This document shows, piece by piece, positions 12,041 to 23,040 of a DNA stretch of 64,000 nucleotides (position 1 is its first letter; each line of letters starts with the position of its first letter). A program made the position numbers and the translations under genes. The stretch spans positions 55,301,535-55,365,534 of the forward strand of contig JACSVZ010000015.1 in the NCBI GenBank assembly GCA_014706295.1. The letters are read 5' to 3'. This stretch comes from Lycocorax pyrrhopterus obiensis. Taxonomy: Eukaryota > Chordata > Aves > Passeriformes > Paradisaeidae. A model generated the notes under the pieces. The model saw only the letters and a list, made by a program, of their open reading frames with translations. It was not told where the DNA came from and did no database searches.

Positions 12041-12667
12041 TCCTGGGGTGCATCAGGTACAGCATTGCCAGCCATTGAGAGAGGGGATTGTCCTGCTCTG
12101 CTCTGCACTGGAGTAGCCTCACCATGTGTCCTGGGGGCAGTTTTGGGTGCCACAATATAATGGGTAACTAAAGCTCTCCATTTGGAGAGTGTCCAAAGCG
12201 GGGCCAGGGAGATGGTGAAGTGTCTAGAGGGGAAACCATATGAAGAGCGGCTGAGGTCATTTGGTCTGTTCAGTCTGGTGAAGAGAAGACTAAGGGGAAA
12301 CCTCATTGCAGTCTGCTGCTTCCTCATGAGGGGAAGAGGAGGGGCAGACACTGATCTCTTCTCTCTGGTGACCAGTGGCAGGACCTGAGGGGACTCCATG
12401 AAGTTGTGCCAGGGCAGGTTTGGATATTAGGAAAAGGTTCTTCACCCAGAGGGTGGCTGGACAGTGGAACGAGTTCTCCAGAGATGTGGGCACAGCAACA
12501 AGCCTGACAGAGTTCAAGGAGCGCTTGGACAACACTTCCAGGTACATGGTGTGAATTCTTGGGCATGATTCTGTATAGGGCCAGGAGCTGGACTCAATGA
12601 TCCTTGTCCCTCCTTGTCCGTAGCATTGTGGGTCCCTTGGGACTCTTGCTATTCCCTGATTCTGTGG
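12041..12667 (+). mobile_element. CR1 LINE 3' end (about 625 bp, decayed)
   Basis: It begins at the CR1 word TCCTGGGGTGCATCA and passes through GATTGTCCTGCTCTGC, YEERLRSFGLFSLVKRR coding words, GGAAAAGGTTCTTCACCCAG and the 3' UTR, ending at TTCCCTGATTCTGTG. Only 68 codons remain open (12182-12388) before a stop in the frame. The UTR carries a small internal insertion of about 20 bases between the ATGATCCTTG and TGGGTCCCTT words (near 12607-12630). It is in the same orientation as the copy at 7684. Confidence 0.93.
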
Positions 12668-15600
12668 TCACTGACTTACTTCAGAGGTACAAGTTTGTGA
12701 AAACAGAACTGACTCCTTGCCTGCTATGGAATTGTTGGAAGTTTTGCCACTACCTTCAACAGAACTGAACTTTTAGGCATTTTTCCTGCCTGAAGCTGCT
12801 CATAATGGAATGCCCCTTTGCTACAAATGCAGATGCAAATGAATACGCTTTATGGCTAGTTCTGCTGAACTGAGGCTTTTTCAGACTTGGTGCCTATATT
12901 CCTATACAATGCTGCATTTAAGAGTCAAAAACAAGACAAAATTTGATTAAAAGAGAAATTAGACTTTCAATAATAAAAATTAGGATTGGATGTGGATAAA
13001 TAAATGGCTTTAGATGAATCCTTTATTTCATGGAAGATTTACCTTAGGAATTAGATTTGTGTAAATTAAGTCTAGAAGCTTTTATAAAATGGCGAATTCT
13101 GTGTTTCATGTAAGCATGAAGAGAACATGCACACTCAAAGAGGTTTCAGTAGGCTGTATAAGTATTGATTTAGATAATCTGCACAAAAGCAAAAATATTT
13201 TCCACTTTTTTTCCTTTAAAACAGTTTTTATATACAAATGGGTAAGTCCATTTCAGTACCTAAGATGTACCCATTGCATCTAGCTGTACAACTCACAGTG
13301 ATTCCCAAGGGCATGTTGCAAAAATTGGAAGCAGACAAATGAAAAGTTATGGAAAAATTACATCTAATTCTGTCAGAGTTGCTGTTGTTTTTCCCTTTGT
13401 TAGTCAATTTGTATGTCTCTCGCCTTTACTGTGCTTTGGATGCATGTTGCTAAGAACTGACGTATCTACTGAAATTCAGTTTTACCATTTGTACTGATAG
13501 GAGTTTTTTATCTCCATTTCACTATGACATTGCATCAGCATTTTGTGTGTGCCCCCCCCATACTTCCCCAGCCTAAAGATGTGCTCTTTTAGATTTTTTT
13601 GTGTGTGTGACTTTAACAATGTTCTGTTCACATTTCCTTGGATAGACCCAACAATTGCTTGTTGACCCATTTTAACCCCTTTTGAGCATCATCTTCAAAG
13701 TGTAACTGTCCTTGACAATGAAAGAGACCTTCCTATTGTCTGGTCCTTCCAGGCAATCTTTAGCATTGAGTTAAATGGCTTTCAGATGGAGGAGTTGGCT
13801 GGAAGGAAGGAGACAAAGTGGTCTGTTGTTTCTGAGTGACTTTGCTAGAGTTTCCCTTTTTTCTTTTAGAATGGTGCATTTCTATAGAAGATGACAGACG
13901 TTTTGACAGGTGCAATATGCTTTGAACTGTTGTGTCAGATAATTCTTTTGTCTTGGTTTTTCCCAGCAGAGTGGTACATCTCCTTAGGATGCTGATATGC
14001 ATATTGTTTGCTTTTCATTTAGTGTGGTGAAGCCTTCCATCCTCCTTTTCCCTCTCCCTCTCTTTTTTAATGGCTCTTTGCATATATGTAGCTGACCCAG
14101 ATGGGAAGGCGGAGTGACCATGACTTAAACCTCTCTCTCCAAACTTTTGATCATGATAACTGACACTTAAAACTCAGGAAATTATAATGGTAATAGAGAA
14201 AGAGCTGGAAAAGACACAGAAAAGTACAACCTCAAATAAAATAATGTTAAAATCTCATCTCTGACTGCAATGAACTATGCTTGGGTGAAAAATATGGTTT
14301 CAGGGCTCTTACTTCAGAGAAGGAAATATTTAGCTTTGTTCATCTGAGCACTGACCTGGGTGAAAACGAACTGTAGTCCCATCTCATAATCAAAACTGGT
14401 TTGAGTGAAAAAGAAGAACTCAAAGTTTTAATACTTATGTTTTGTCTTGCTTCTAGTAAGGATGTTTTATTTCTTTCTTAATACTCTTACAGTTGCTACA
14501 AAAAATATTTCTCAAGCAGGTAGATTAATTTATTTGGAGTAGATAGAACATGTTCTATGTTTGTGGTGAATATTTTTGAAGTGTCAGCTCTGGGGGTTTT
14601 TAGTCCTGCTATGAATTATTGTGTTGTAAATAGCAGCACTGGTAAAATGCAGAGAACATATTGGGATTTGTGCCTGATGCTATCTTTCTGCATCAGTCTC
14701 TGCTTCTGCCTGTCTGCCTTCCTGCCTGTTTTTGACTTAAACAGAGTTTTTTACTATTACCTTTGATGTTTTCTTTTTATTTTCTGAGTTAACATCCCTT
14801 CTTTTGGTGGCCTGGGTATGACTCTCATTCATTGTGTCATGAATGACATCCGTGTTACTGAAAGACAATCTGACCCTGAAAAATTGAAAACAAGATCTTC
14901 TTTTGCAGTTGCTTCACATGGCCCAACTCAATGGGGAAGAAAGATTTAAAGGCTGCCAATCAAACAGAGGAATGGACAACATAATTTACTGTAACAGGGA
15001 GAGGTGACTTGGAAAGTGCTGCTTTATGAATCCTTGCAGAACATTGGAGAACTCAGTTTAATATCTCATGGAATACGTGTTTAAAACATTCATACCAAGT
15101 TTTTTTAAAAATCAGGGACTAGCAGCTAAATCTCTGGAAACCATAGTTGGCTGACCTGGTGGCCTGATTTCTGAAAATGGCAGGAGTGCATCAAACTGTG
15201 TTTTTCACAGTCAGAGTGAGAGTATCTCACTCCAGCATTTTAGCCTACAAGGCAATTTTAAAATGGTATGTGTTATTATGGTATATAGTGGGTAATCTTG
15301 AATAGAAAGAAAAAATAATTACTTCTTCTAAATGATAACATTTATGGGAAGCTTTTCAATGGTGCTTATGCTAGGCCAAACAGTGAATAGTTATATTTTT
15401 CTCTTTACTAGTAGATGCCTCTACTAGTGCGGCAAAGTGTTCTACAGCAGTATTTAAGCATTTGATATCATGGACCTGAAATAGATGGCTAAAACCTTGT
15501 TTGAAATTCAGTCTGCTGCCACAGAAGGCTGTTAGTAATTGTTATACTTGACCGTAAAAGTGCTTGTTTGAGATCATGGATATTTTCAATCTCTACAGTT

Positions 15601-17116
15601 ACCTTTTCTTCAAGTAATTCCTGTTTACATTGCAACTCTTAGTTTTGTAAATCAGTCATGAAAAAAAGATACAAAATCTGTTTTATTAGCTATTCTTCTT
15701 AGCTGAAAACACAGTATTTTTTACCATCTCTGTTCTCTGCTCACCTGCTACCACAGTCCCTGGTTATAATTTATTTAGTTATCAGACTGATAACTGGTTG
15801 AAAGTCCTTACCTCTAAACAGTAGAAAATACATTTGCAACACCAGAAATTTCTAAACTGATTTTTGTAGTTATCTATTGTAGCTTTCTGTAGGCAGCTAA
15901 GAAAAGGTTCTCAGGAAGACTGTTGGATGGTCTTTACAAGAGGCCTATTTACTGACACCAACTCTAATTGGAGTGTGTCATGGGAAGCTCTCATCTCAAG
16001 AGATCTGACATTGTTCCAGGAAGAACCAAGCAGATCCGATGTTAAATTGCTTCAGGCTCTTTTGCAAAGTAGAGCATTTCTGAAGCTGGGAGAATTTTGC
16101 CAAGGGACTCACAGGGCATGAATTTCTAGGGATGATGTGCATCACATTCAGTTTTATGGTTTCCCTTTCACTGTTTGAGGACATTGCATAGCTGAATAGA
16201 TTGAAGGGGAACCCACGCCTTTTTCACAGGAGTCTAGTGTAAGCATGGCAGAGTCCTTGTTATGGTCATCAGTGAGATGGGTATTTATTACTTGATCGGT
16301 ATCTGAAATTTCTAAAGGGTTCTCATAAACAAAATGAAGGTGGTTGCTCTTTTGATCAGGTCTAGTAGGAAAATACGCAAAGAGTTCTCACAGGCTGCTG
16401 ATGTCCCAAAATATGCCCACTGTAACAATTCACAGGCTATACAAACTTCATGGTTGTCAAGTGTTCTGCTTGCCCTTGCCATATAGACGTCATGGTTGTC
16501 ACTGGAGATAGAGCGCTGTACCTTCTGCTCCAAACACATAGGCTCCTACTGTCAGGGTTGGTATCGTGTTGCGAGCACGGGGAGACTATGCAAATTGGAT
16601 AACATAATGCTGCTCATATGGGAGCTGCCTGTGCTAATTCCCACGTTAATCCTGTGAGCGAGTGCAGTATGAACAAGACGCTCACCCCAAGGCGGGCTGA
16701 GTCCAAGCCATGTGTTCCCACCACTGAGACAAGCTGTGGCTGCTCTCCAGGTAATCAACCGGACTCCTGAGTCCTCACTAAAAGGCGCACCTGCCACCTG
16801 ATAGCATTTTCCATTATCTTGGAAGTGTTGGAGTAATCTGTGAGGAACCCACTGATGAAAAGACATTTAACATCAACTCTGCATCTTTCCAACAATTTGC
16901 TAGAATTTGGATCACACGGTTAGCAAGAAGGCCATGCTGGGCTTGCTTTTGTCACAGCAATCATTTCACCTGTCTGGCAAAACAACAATAGATTGATGCA
17001 GCTTTCTTAGAGTGACAGTGATGCCATAATGATTTTTGTCTTTTCTTTTATACCCTGTTATACCTTTTTACAGCTTCTGTATTCCTAGTGCTTTAGCCTA
17101 AATTCTTGGACTTGTT
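12668..17116. other. Non-coding stretch, no gene recognised
   Basis: AT-rich sequence with many TTTT/AAAA runs, a short C8 run near 13552 and no recognisable exon, RNA gene or mobile element. The only compositional exception is about 16555-16860, described separately. Confidence 0.5.
16555..16870. promoter_or_regulatory. CpG-containing block with octamer site, candidate conserved element
   Basis: This block is GC-richer and has more CpGs than its surroundings, unusual for this window. It contains a perfect ATGCAAAT octamer (POU-factor type) at 16588-16595, followed within 30 bases by AATGCTGCTCATATG and GTTAATCC (OTX/PITX-like TAATCC). A 104-codon minus-strand frame at 16552-16866 overlaps it but is not recognisable. 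It may be an enhancer; a decayed repeat is the alternative. Confidence 0.25.
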
Positions 17117-17479
17117 TGTCAAGCTAGGAGACTCAACATTTTAGAAGCTTTGTAGTTAGGGAGCAGTATGCCCCAGACCCAAGGTCCTCTCCATAACACA
17201 TTCTGTAAACTAAGATAGAACCATCCAGGGGAAGGCTCCTTGGGGAGGGGGGCTCACTCCAGCCTCTCATTGGGGAATTTTTGATAGATATGCTAATTAG
17301 TAACACCTATAATGTTATACCAGATCTTTTGGGTGTGTGCATTGTGGTGTGCACGGAGGTGCATTCGACCTGGATGTAGGGCACCTAAGGATCCTTAAAA
17401 TAAATACCAAGGTAAAATCCCTTTTTCCCTTCTAACCGTGTTTGACTCTTGATTTTAAGACCAGGAAAAGGCATCAACA
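17117..17479 (+). mobile_element. Solitary LTR of avian ERVL-type endogenous retrovirus
   Basis: The segment has the layout of an avian ERVL LTR: a possible TG start at 17117, a U3 with GCTAATTAGTAACACC, a TATA-like TTAAAATAAATA with an AATAAA at 17399-17404, a pyrimidine-rich stretch CCCTTTTTCCCTTCTAACCG, and a CA end after AAGACCAGGAAAAGGCATC. No internal region or partner LTR is in the window, so it is a solo LTR left by recombination. The left boundary is uncertain, and I found no matching target-site duplication. Confidence 0.72.
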
Positions 17480-17605
17480 GAATGTGAGAAATAGCACTTT
17501 TTCCCTGTTTGATGTTTAGGAACCATTCCAGGATCATGGAGTGAGAAAGAAACTACTGCTGAGTCAAGCAGCTGATGGCAGCTGTAAACCCCTTTCAGCT
17601 GAAAC

Positions 17606-17671
17606 TATTCTATTCTAGTCTAGTCTAGTCTAGTCTAGTCTATTCTATTCCATTTCATTCCATTCCATTCC
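17606..17671 (+). repeat. Pentanucleotide microsatellite (TATTC/TAGTC/CATTC)
   Basis: Five-base units in blocks: two TATTC, five TAGTC, two TATTC, then CATTT and CATTC variants. The block order shows that a single-base variant (TAGTC) was amplified inside a TATTC array and that the right end drifted to CATTC. The TTCTA unit is the same, in rotation, as the complement of the array at 43842-43913. Confidence 0.95.
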
Positions 17672-20600
17672 ACTTTATCTTAATGATGATGTTTAACCAT
17701 TGAGATTTTTCATTTATGGCAGATTTCTCTCGTGTAGGAATTTAAAGATGAATTGAAAGAGATGATGCACAGAGGCTATGCAAAGTTACTATGATTCCTA
17801 CTGAAATATTTTATGTAGGATTTAGACGGTCTCTAAAATGTTTCTGAATGACTTTGCTCTTTTTATTTGGGCTGAATATTTCCTGTTTTGATGTATTTCC
17901 CTTTTAGAAAGTACTGGTTTTAGAAAAAAAATATGTTCCCCAAATCATACAGATTTTATCACAATTTTTAACAAAAATTCCAAAGTGATTTTTTTCTTTT
18001 CCAGTTCAAATTTGTTCCGCATTTTCTTACTTATCTTTATTTTATAATTTATATTATGGTACAAGATTTAAAAAAAAGGAAATATGAAATATCACCATGA
18101 AATACTTGATAATTCAAAACAAGCTCCATCATTGCATGGATCTCTCCAATAAAATTTTTGATTCTACTTCAGTGGGAAATATCAACATGTATTTTAAGTT
18201 AGATGCATAATAGGTGCTGCCCATGACTTTTCCCGCATGTTTTTCTCTTCAGGTTTCTCAGACCTGAATATGATACAAAGAAAACCAATACACAAACAGT
18301 TTCTGCTTTCTCTTTCCACTGAGTTTAGTTTATGTACAGATTGCTGTTTCAGGATTTTTTGGTCTTATTGCTTGACTGAGAATTGAAATCAATTGCTTGG
18401 CTCAGCTTTAATCTGCTTGTTTGAAGTCTTAAGGTCTTGAGGGTGAGCACTAGCCTTAGTAGGGTAACTGATAGGTAAATTGAAGGAATCAAGTTTTTTA
18501 TTATTTAGAGGAGATTTATATTAATAATGTCATTCATTTCAATGAATGCTAGTCAGGGTTGCCTGATCTTGGAACATGACTGTTATGACCTGGCCCTGAA
18601 GGCGAAGGGACTGAAGTTTTTATTAAAAGATTCCCTTGGGGCAGATTAGAGTGAAATGACACTAAATCATTGGTGTTTATATGTTTATGTATAGGCTTTA
18701 TTTGGTTGCAATAGAAATGAGGTATTTGGCAGTTTTGGTTATTATTATCTATACTAATATAGCAGTAAAAAAGCATTTCAGACTTCAACTGAAATGCATT
18801 TGCTGATGTTGACTGTAGAGAAAAGGATCACAGAAGGCATTTTAGTACTCCGTTGCAGAAGGCATTTTAGAGGAATATTGCAATTACTGCAAAAAAGAGG
18901 AATGCACATGCAGAAAGGCACTGGAAAATCTGGATATCCAAATCTGGATATCTATTCTTTAACCCTGGTTTGCTGTAATTTGTTATTGAGGCATTTTTTC
19001 TTTCTTTCTCTCTTAAGAAGTCAGAACAGAAGGGATACTTTTAAGGAATTCTCTTAACTATTCACAAAAAAATCAGCAAATCACTTTAGCCCTTCAGAAA
19101 ATGTCAGTGTAATTAATAGCATTGTTTTCCCTGTCTGAACTGAGTTTTGAGTATTGGTTATGTATGCAACAATGAATACATGAATGGATAGCATCAACTT
19201 TCTCTAATGGAGCATCAGAAATAGGAAAAGATACACCACAAAAGTATAATTAAAATAATTTAGGAAGAAAGCAAAATTTCAAAAGATCTTGCAGGATATA
19301 AGAGGCAAAATATTATTGAACCTACTACATTCAATCTACTGTTGAACATAAATGGTAGGAAGACACATCAATGGGACTTTACTCTGAAGTAAATCTAACC
19401 TTCACTTGGACAGAAATTAATATATTTGCCAGTAAATGTGCTAAGCCCAACTATTTGGCAGAGAAGTCACTTGTGTGAACTGTACCAATCTACAGAGGCC
19501 AAGAATGTTTTCACTGAGCTCAGATGCATCTTCGTTTTAGTGAAGCTCTTATAAAGCCAGTCCTGAAGGCCACCCTTATATAGTTCCTGTGGTCAAGGGT
19601 AACACCTCAGTGGCTGAGGATGCAAAATCATTAATGCTATTTAGGAATACATATTTGTATTCATTCCAGGTATCATGAGCCTATGGGCAAGGCTCATAAA
19701 TTGGAAATTCTGAGCCTGGGAACTCCTCCTTTGTCCAGAAGCATTGCAATGCCAACCTGTAATTCGTGTTCTCAAGGACCAGTGCTTTCCTTGGTCGTGT
19801 GTATGCTCATGACATCATGAAGGTGTTTGAGTATAAAAGAGAAAGGAATTTGGTTCTCAACTTAGCACTTGTGTTTCTCCTGTGGTAATGAGTTACCTCT
19901 TTTGTGTTACCATCACAGCTCCCAGCATCAGTTCACTACATTAATTTCAGGCACAGACACAATTTTCCTCAGATTTGCTACAGCCTTACTCTCTCCCTCC
20001 TCTAAATTTTATCATATGGTCTTGAGATATCATTTGAGAGTTTTTGCTGTCTTTGATTTCCTATTATGTACACTGTGGGAGAAACGGAACTAATCATGAC
20101 ATAGTCAAATCTGCAAAGAGGAAATTTACTTTGGTCAAATAAAATGAGAGACAGACTCACAGCACACGTGACAAGTAAAACTAGGACATAATCTACAGTT
20201 GCTAATGAGTTGTGTCATAGGGATATACAACTTGAAAAATGAACACCTAAGTGGTGAGCTATCTTGCTGTGTCCCAGCACTACTTTGGTGGTGTGATGCA
20301 TATTTCTGGAGGAAATGCAGATGAGATTAAATAGCACACAGCTTTTCAGCCTGCATTCTGAACATCATGCACTTTTCTGGACATAAGACTGATGAGAACA
20401 TAGATCTTGTGCAAGCTTTAAAAAAAAATGTTTCTTAAATGGTTTTCATCTTGATAGCTATAAGGTAGGTTTCCTATATCAAGATGAAGATTTCTGAGGA
20501 TGAAATATTTGACTTATGGCCCAATTTCAAAATATAGAGATTTCTGTAAATTATTGTGGTGTAGGAGAGGAATGACATTGATCATCTGTTGTTCAATTTA

Positions 20601-22560
20601 GTTTTAATTTTTCTGATGGATGAATGTTGACAAAAACCTTAATTAATTTTTATGTGTCAGCATTCCAGTAAAATGCTGATGTGCATTTCTCTAGTACCTG
20701 CTGATTTGGATAAGGTTGGGGTTGGATGTCTCAAAATGATATCTATTTTTATATTTTAATTATAGGGGAAAAAGAGAATCCAAGATCTCTATTTTCCATA
20801 CCTGGCAAAGCATAGATTATTTTTAAAACACCTGGTTTGAACAGGGTTTATTCTTGAACTGGCTCTATATGAGCAGGACTAGTTTTGTTCCCATATCATG
20901 GGGGACAATGCAGCATAGCATGTCTACAGTGTGTTTAATCCTATTTTACTACCTGAAAAGGGTCTCTGGTTATACATGTATGCCTGATCTTGCACCACTA
21001 CCAGACCAAATAAACCAGGCATCTTTCCAAGGCCAAGTCTTCCAGTTCTTTCAGAATAGCTGTGACCTGGCTACCTAGGAAAGAAAGCACCAAAACAGAA
21101 GGGTTGCGTCTACCTGCAAGGAACATCCTCGTTCCTACCAGAGTTTTGCTCCTGGGAAGCAAAATGCCAGCAGAACATCACTGCCTCTCTTTGACTGTAA
21201 CATGCCCTTAGCTGCCTCAGAAGTCAAAGTTTTTAGGACATAGACTGTTTATAAACTTATATATTCCCCACACATTCTATTGTACGTACAAAGGAGAAAT
21301 AAAACATGTATTTGTTTTGCTTTTATTTGCTGGCTTAAGAAAGTGGAAAGTCTAATGTGTCTAAGAACCAATTTTTCATGAAACATTCTCTTTATTTTTG
21401 GTCAGCATGAATGAAAAGCTTCTCACTCAATCTGCATTTTGTGCAATATTTTACTCACCTGCAGGTACCCAATTTCAATTTTGCTACAAGGCTTCTCTTT
21501 GGTTCTCACATAACTAACCACACTAAATTATTTTTTAATTTATTTCATATTAGTCCAAATTTAGTGCACTAAGGGATAAGCAGTATACAAGGAAACTCGG
21601 GGACATTCTGGACCCTCTGCCATTTCTGACTACACCATGATCCACTAACTGAACGAGCCAGTGCAGCCAGGGAGTAACACTTGCAAAAGTGGGGAGGGAT
21701 TTCAAAATCTAGGCCACACTTCTTTGCAATTATTTTTCTTTATAATTTTATTTGAACTTTTTAGCTTCAAGACTACTCTCTTAGCTGAAAGCAACTGGTA
21801 TTGTTATTATATAGTTCCATGGCTTGTCAATCATAGGATGTTTTCCAATCCTATTATGTTTTGCTTGTAATGAGACGATGGCAATGTTTTGTTTTAGATG
21901 TACTAGAAATTATAATGCAGAAAGAAAATGGAGCTGATCTGTTTAATGGGGATGAGAAGTTATTTTCTTCCTAGTTTCTTATTACTCTACTGCTTAATTC
22001 CTGGCAGCATTGCATTAATGTTAAGCACTGGTCCCCAGCACCAAGTGGCAATTTATCATCTATTTTGGCAGGCTTCCTGCTTCATCCTGCACCTGCCTCC
22101 TTGAAAGAAAACAAGACATCAGATACTTATTCAAATAATGCAGTAGCTGATCAGCAGAGTATCTACACAATGGTAAGTTATCCATGATAAAAGGACAACT
22201 TTTTCATGCATTATATGTGACATATGTGTCCTTTCTCTTAAGATTTATGACATTCATGACGGTTACTATTGTTACTATAATCAAATCTTTTACAGCCTAG
22301 CCACAAAGGTTCAACTTATTGTCAATAGATTTCTATATGAGTCAATCATGCAATTTCATAAATGCTTTGAAACACCTGCACTCTCCTTGGAAGTGCAGAA
22401 ATAGCAGTATCATGATCTCATCTTTCAAGTCATGAAACTGCTATGTCTCAGTAATTCCCTATTGGCAAACAAAGTGAGAGAGAAATCAAAACTATATGAT
22501 CATTTGCATTTGCTCCATCCGATACATAACATCTGTTACACATATACATCAGTGTGTATA
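17672..22560. other. Non-coding stretch, no gene recognised
   Basis: AT-rich sequence without recognisable exons or mobile elements. Small structures inside it: an 8-base-arm palindrome at 18531-18548 (CATTCATT, 2-base spacer, AATGAATG), a 15-base direct repeat CAGAAGGCATTTTAG at 18831-18845 and 18856-18870, and a duplicated AATCTGGATATC word around 18927-18953. Confidence 0.5.
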
Positions 22561-22651
22561 TTTATATATGTATTTGCACCCACATATATATACATAATAC
22601 ATAATGTACATATTTTATATATATACACGTGGGTGCAAATATATATACATA
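22561..22651. repeat. AT-rich inverted repeat with TTTGCACCCAC arms
   Basis: The left arm (22561-22583) ends in TATTTGCACCCAC and the right arm (22629-22651) begins GTGGGTGCAAATA. The 23-base arms pair with about three mismatches. The spacer is almost pure TA/CA alternation (TATATATATACAC and similar), which continues the pairing. The result is a near-palindrome of about 90 bases able to extrude a cruciform, probably grown from TA/TACA microsatellite. No transposase, TIR or target duplication was seen. Confidence 0.75.
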
Positions 22652-22994
22652 AACTTTCTGAAGAATGGATTATGACCTTAAAGCACAAATAAAGAAGATA
22701 TCAAAGGACAGTTGTATCTATGAGTCAGAATGTGAGGAGAATGGCAGGAATGGCAGGAACTATTAATAAAAAGGATACATAAAAGCTTATTCACATATCT
22801 GAAAGGAAAGGTCATGTGTTTTACCAGGAATTTGCATTTTACAAGCCTCACTGGAAACAAAATGTGTAACTGCTAGAATGCAGGATGTCATGTTCCTGCT
22901 GGCATGGAAAGGGGGTCCTTTGCTTAAAGCATTAATTAGCCTGAGGTGTGGAAACCAGTTCCCCGTGCTGCCGCTGATCCCCTGGGATTGTGTT

Positions 22995-23040
22995 CTGGCT
23001 TCTCTGAGCCTCCCTTCCCATCTGTAAAATAGTTAAATGT
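22995..23040 (+). repeat. MIR-like (CORE-SINE) 3' remnant
   Basis: TCTGAGCCTCCCTTCCCATC followed by TGTAAAATAG matches the end of MIR-type SINEs (typical form CTGAGCCTCAGTTTCC-CATCTGTAAAATGGG). Only about 45 bases are recognisable. MIR/L2-age repeats are scarce but present as relics in birds. A short chance match is possible. Confidence 0.45.

Noticed and set aside
18831..18953. Short direct repeats (CAGAAGGCATTTTAG twice, AATCTGGATATC twice) as a tandem element
   Set aside because: Each is present only twice with unrelated spacers; best explained by small local duplications.
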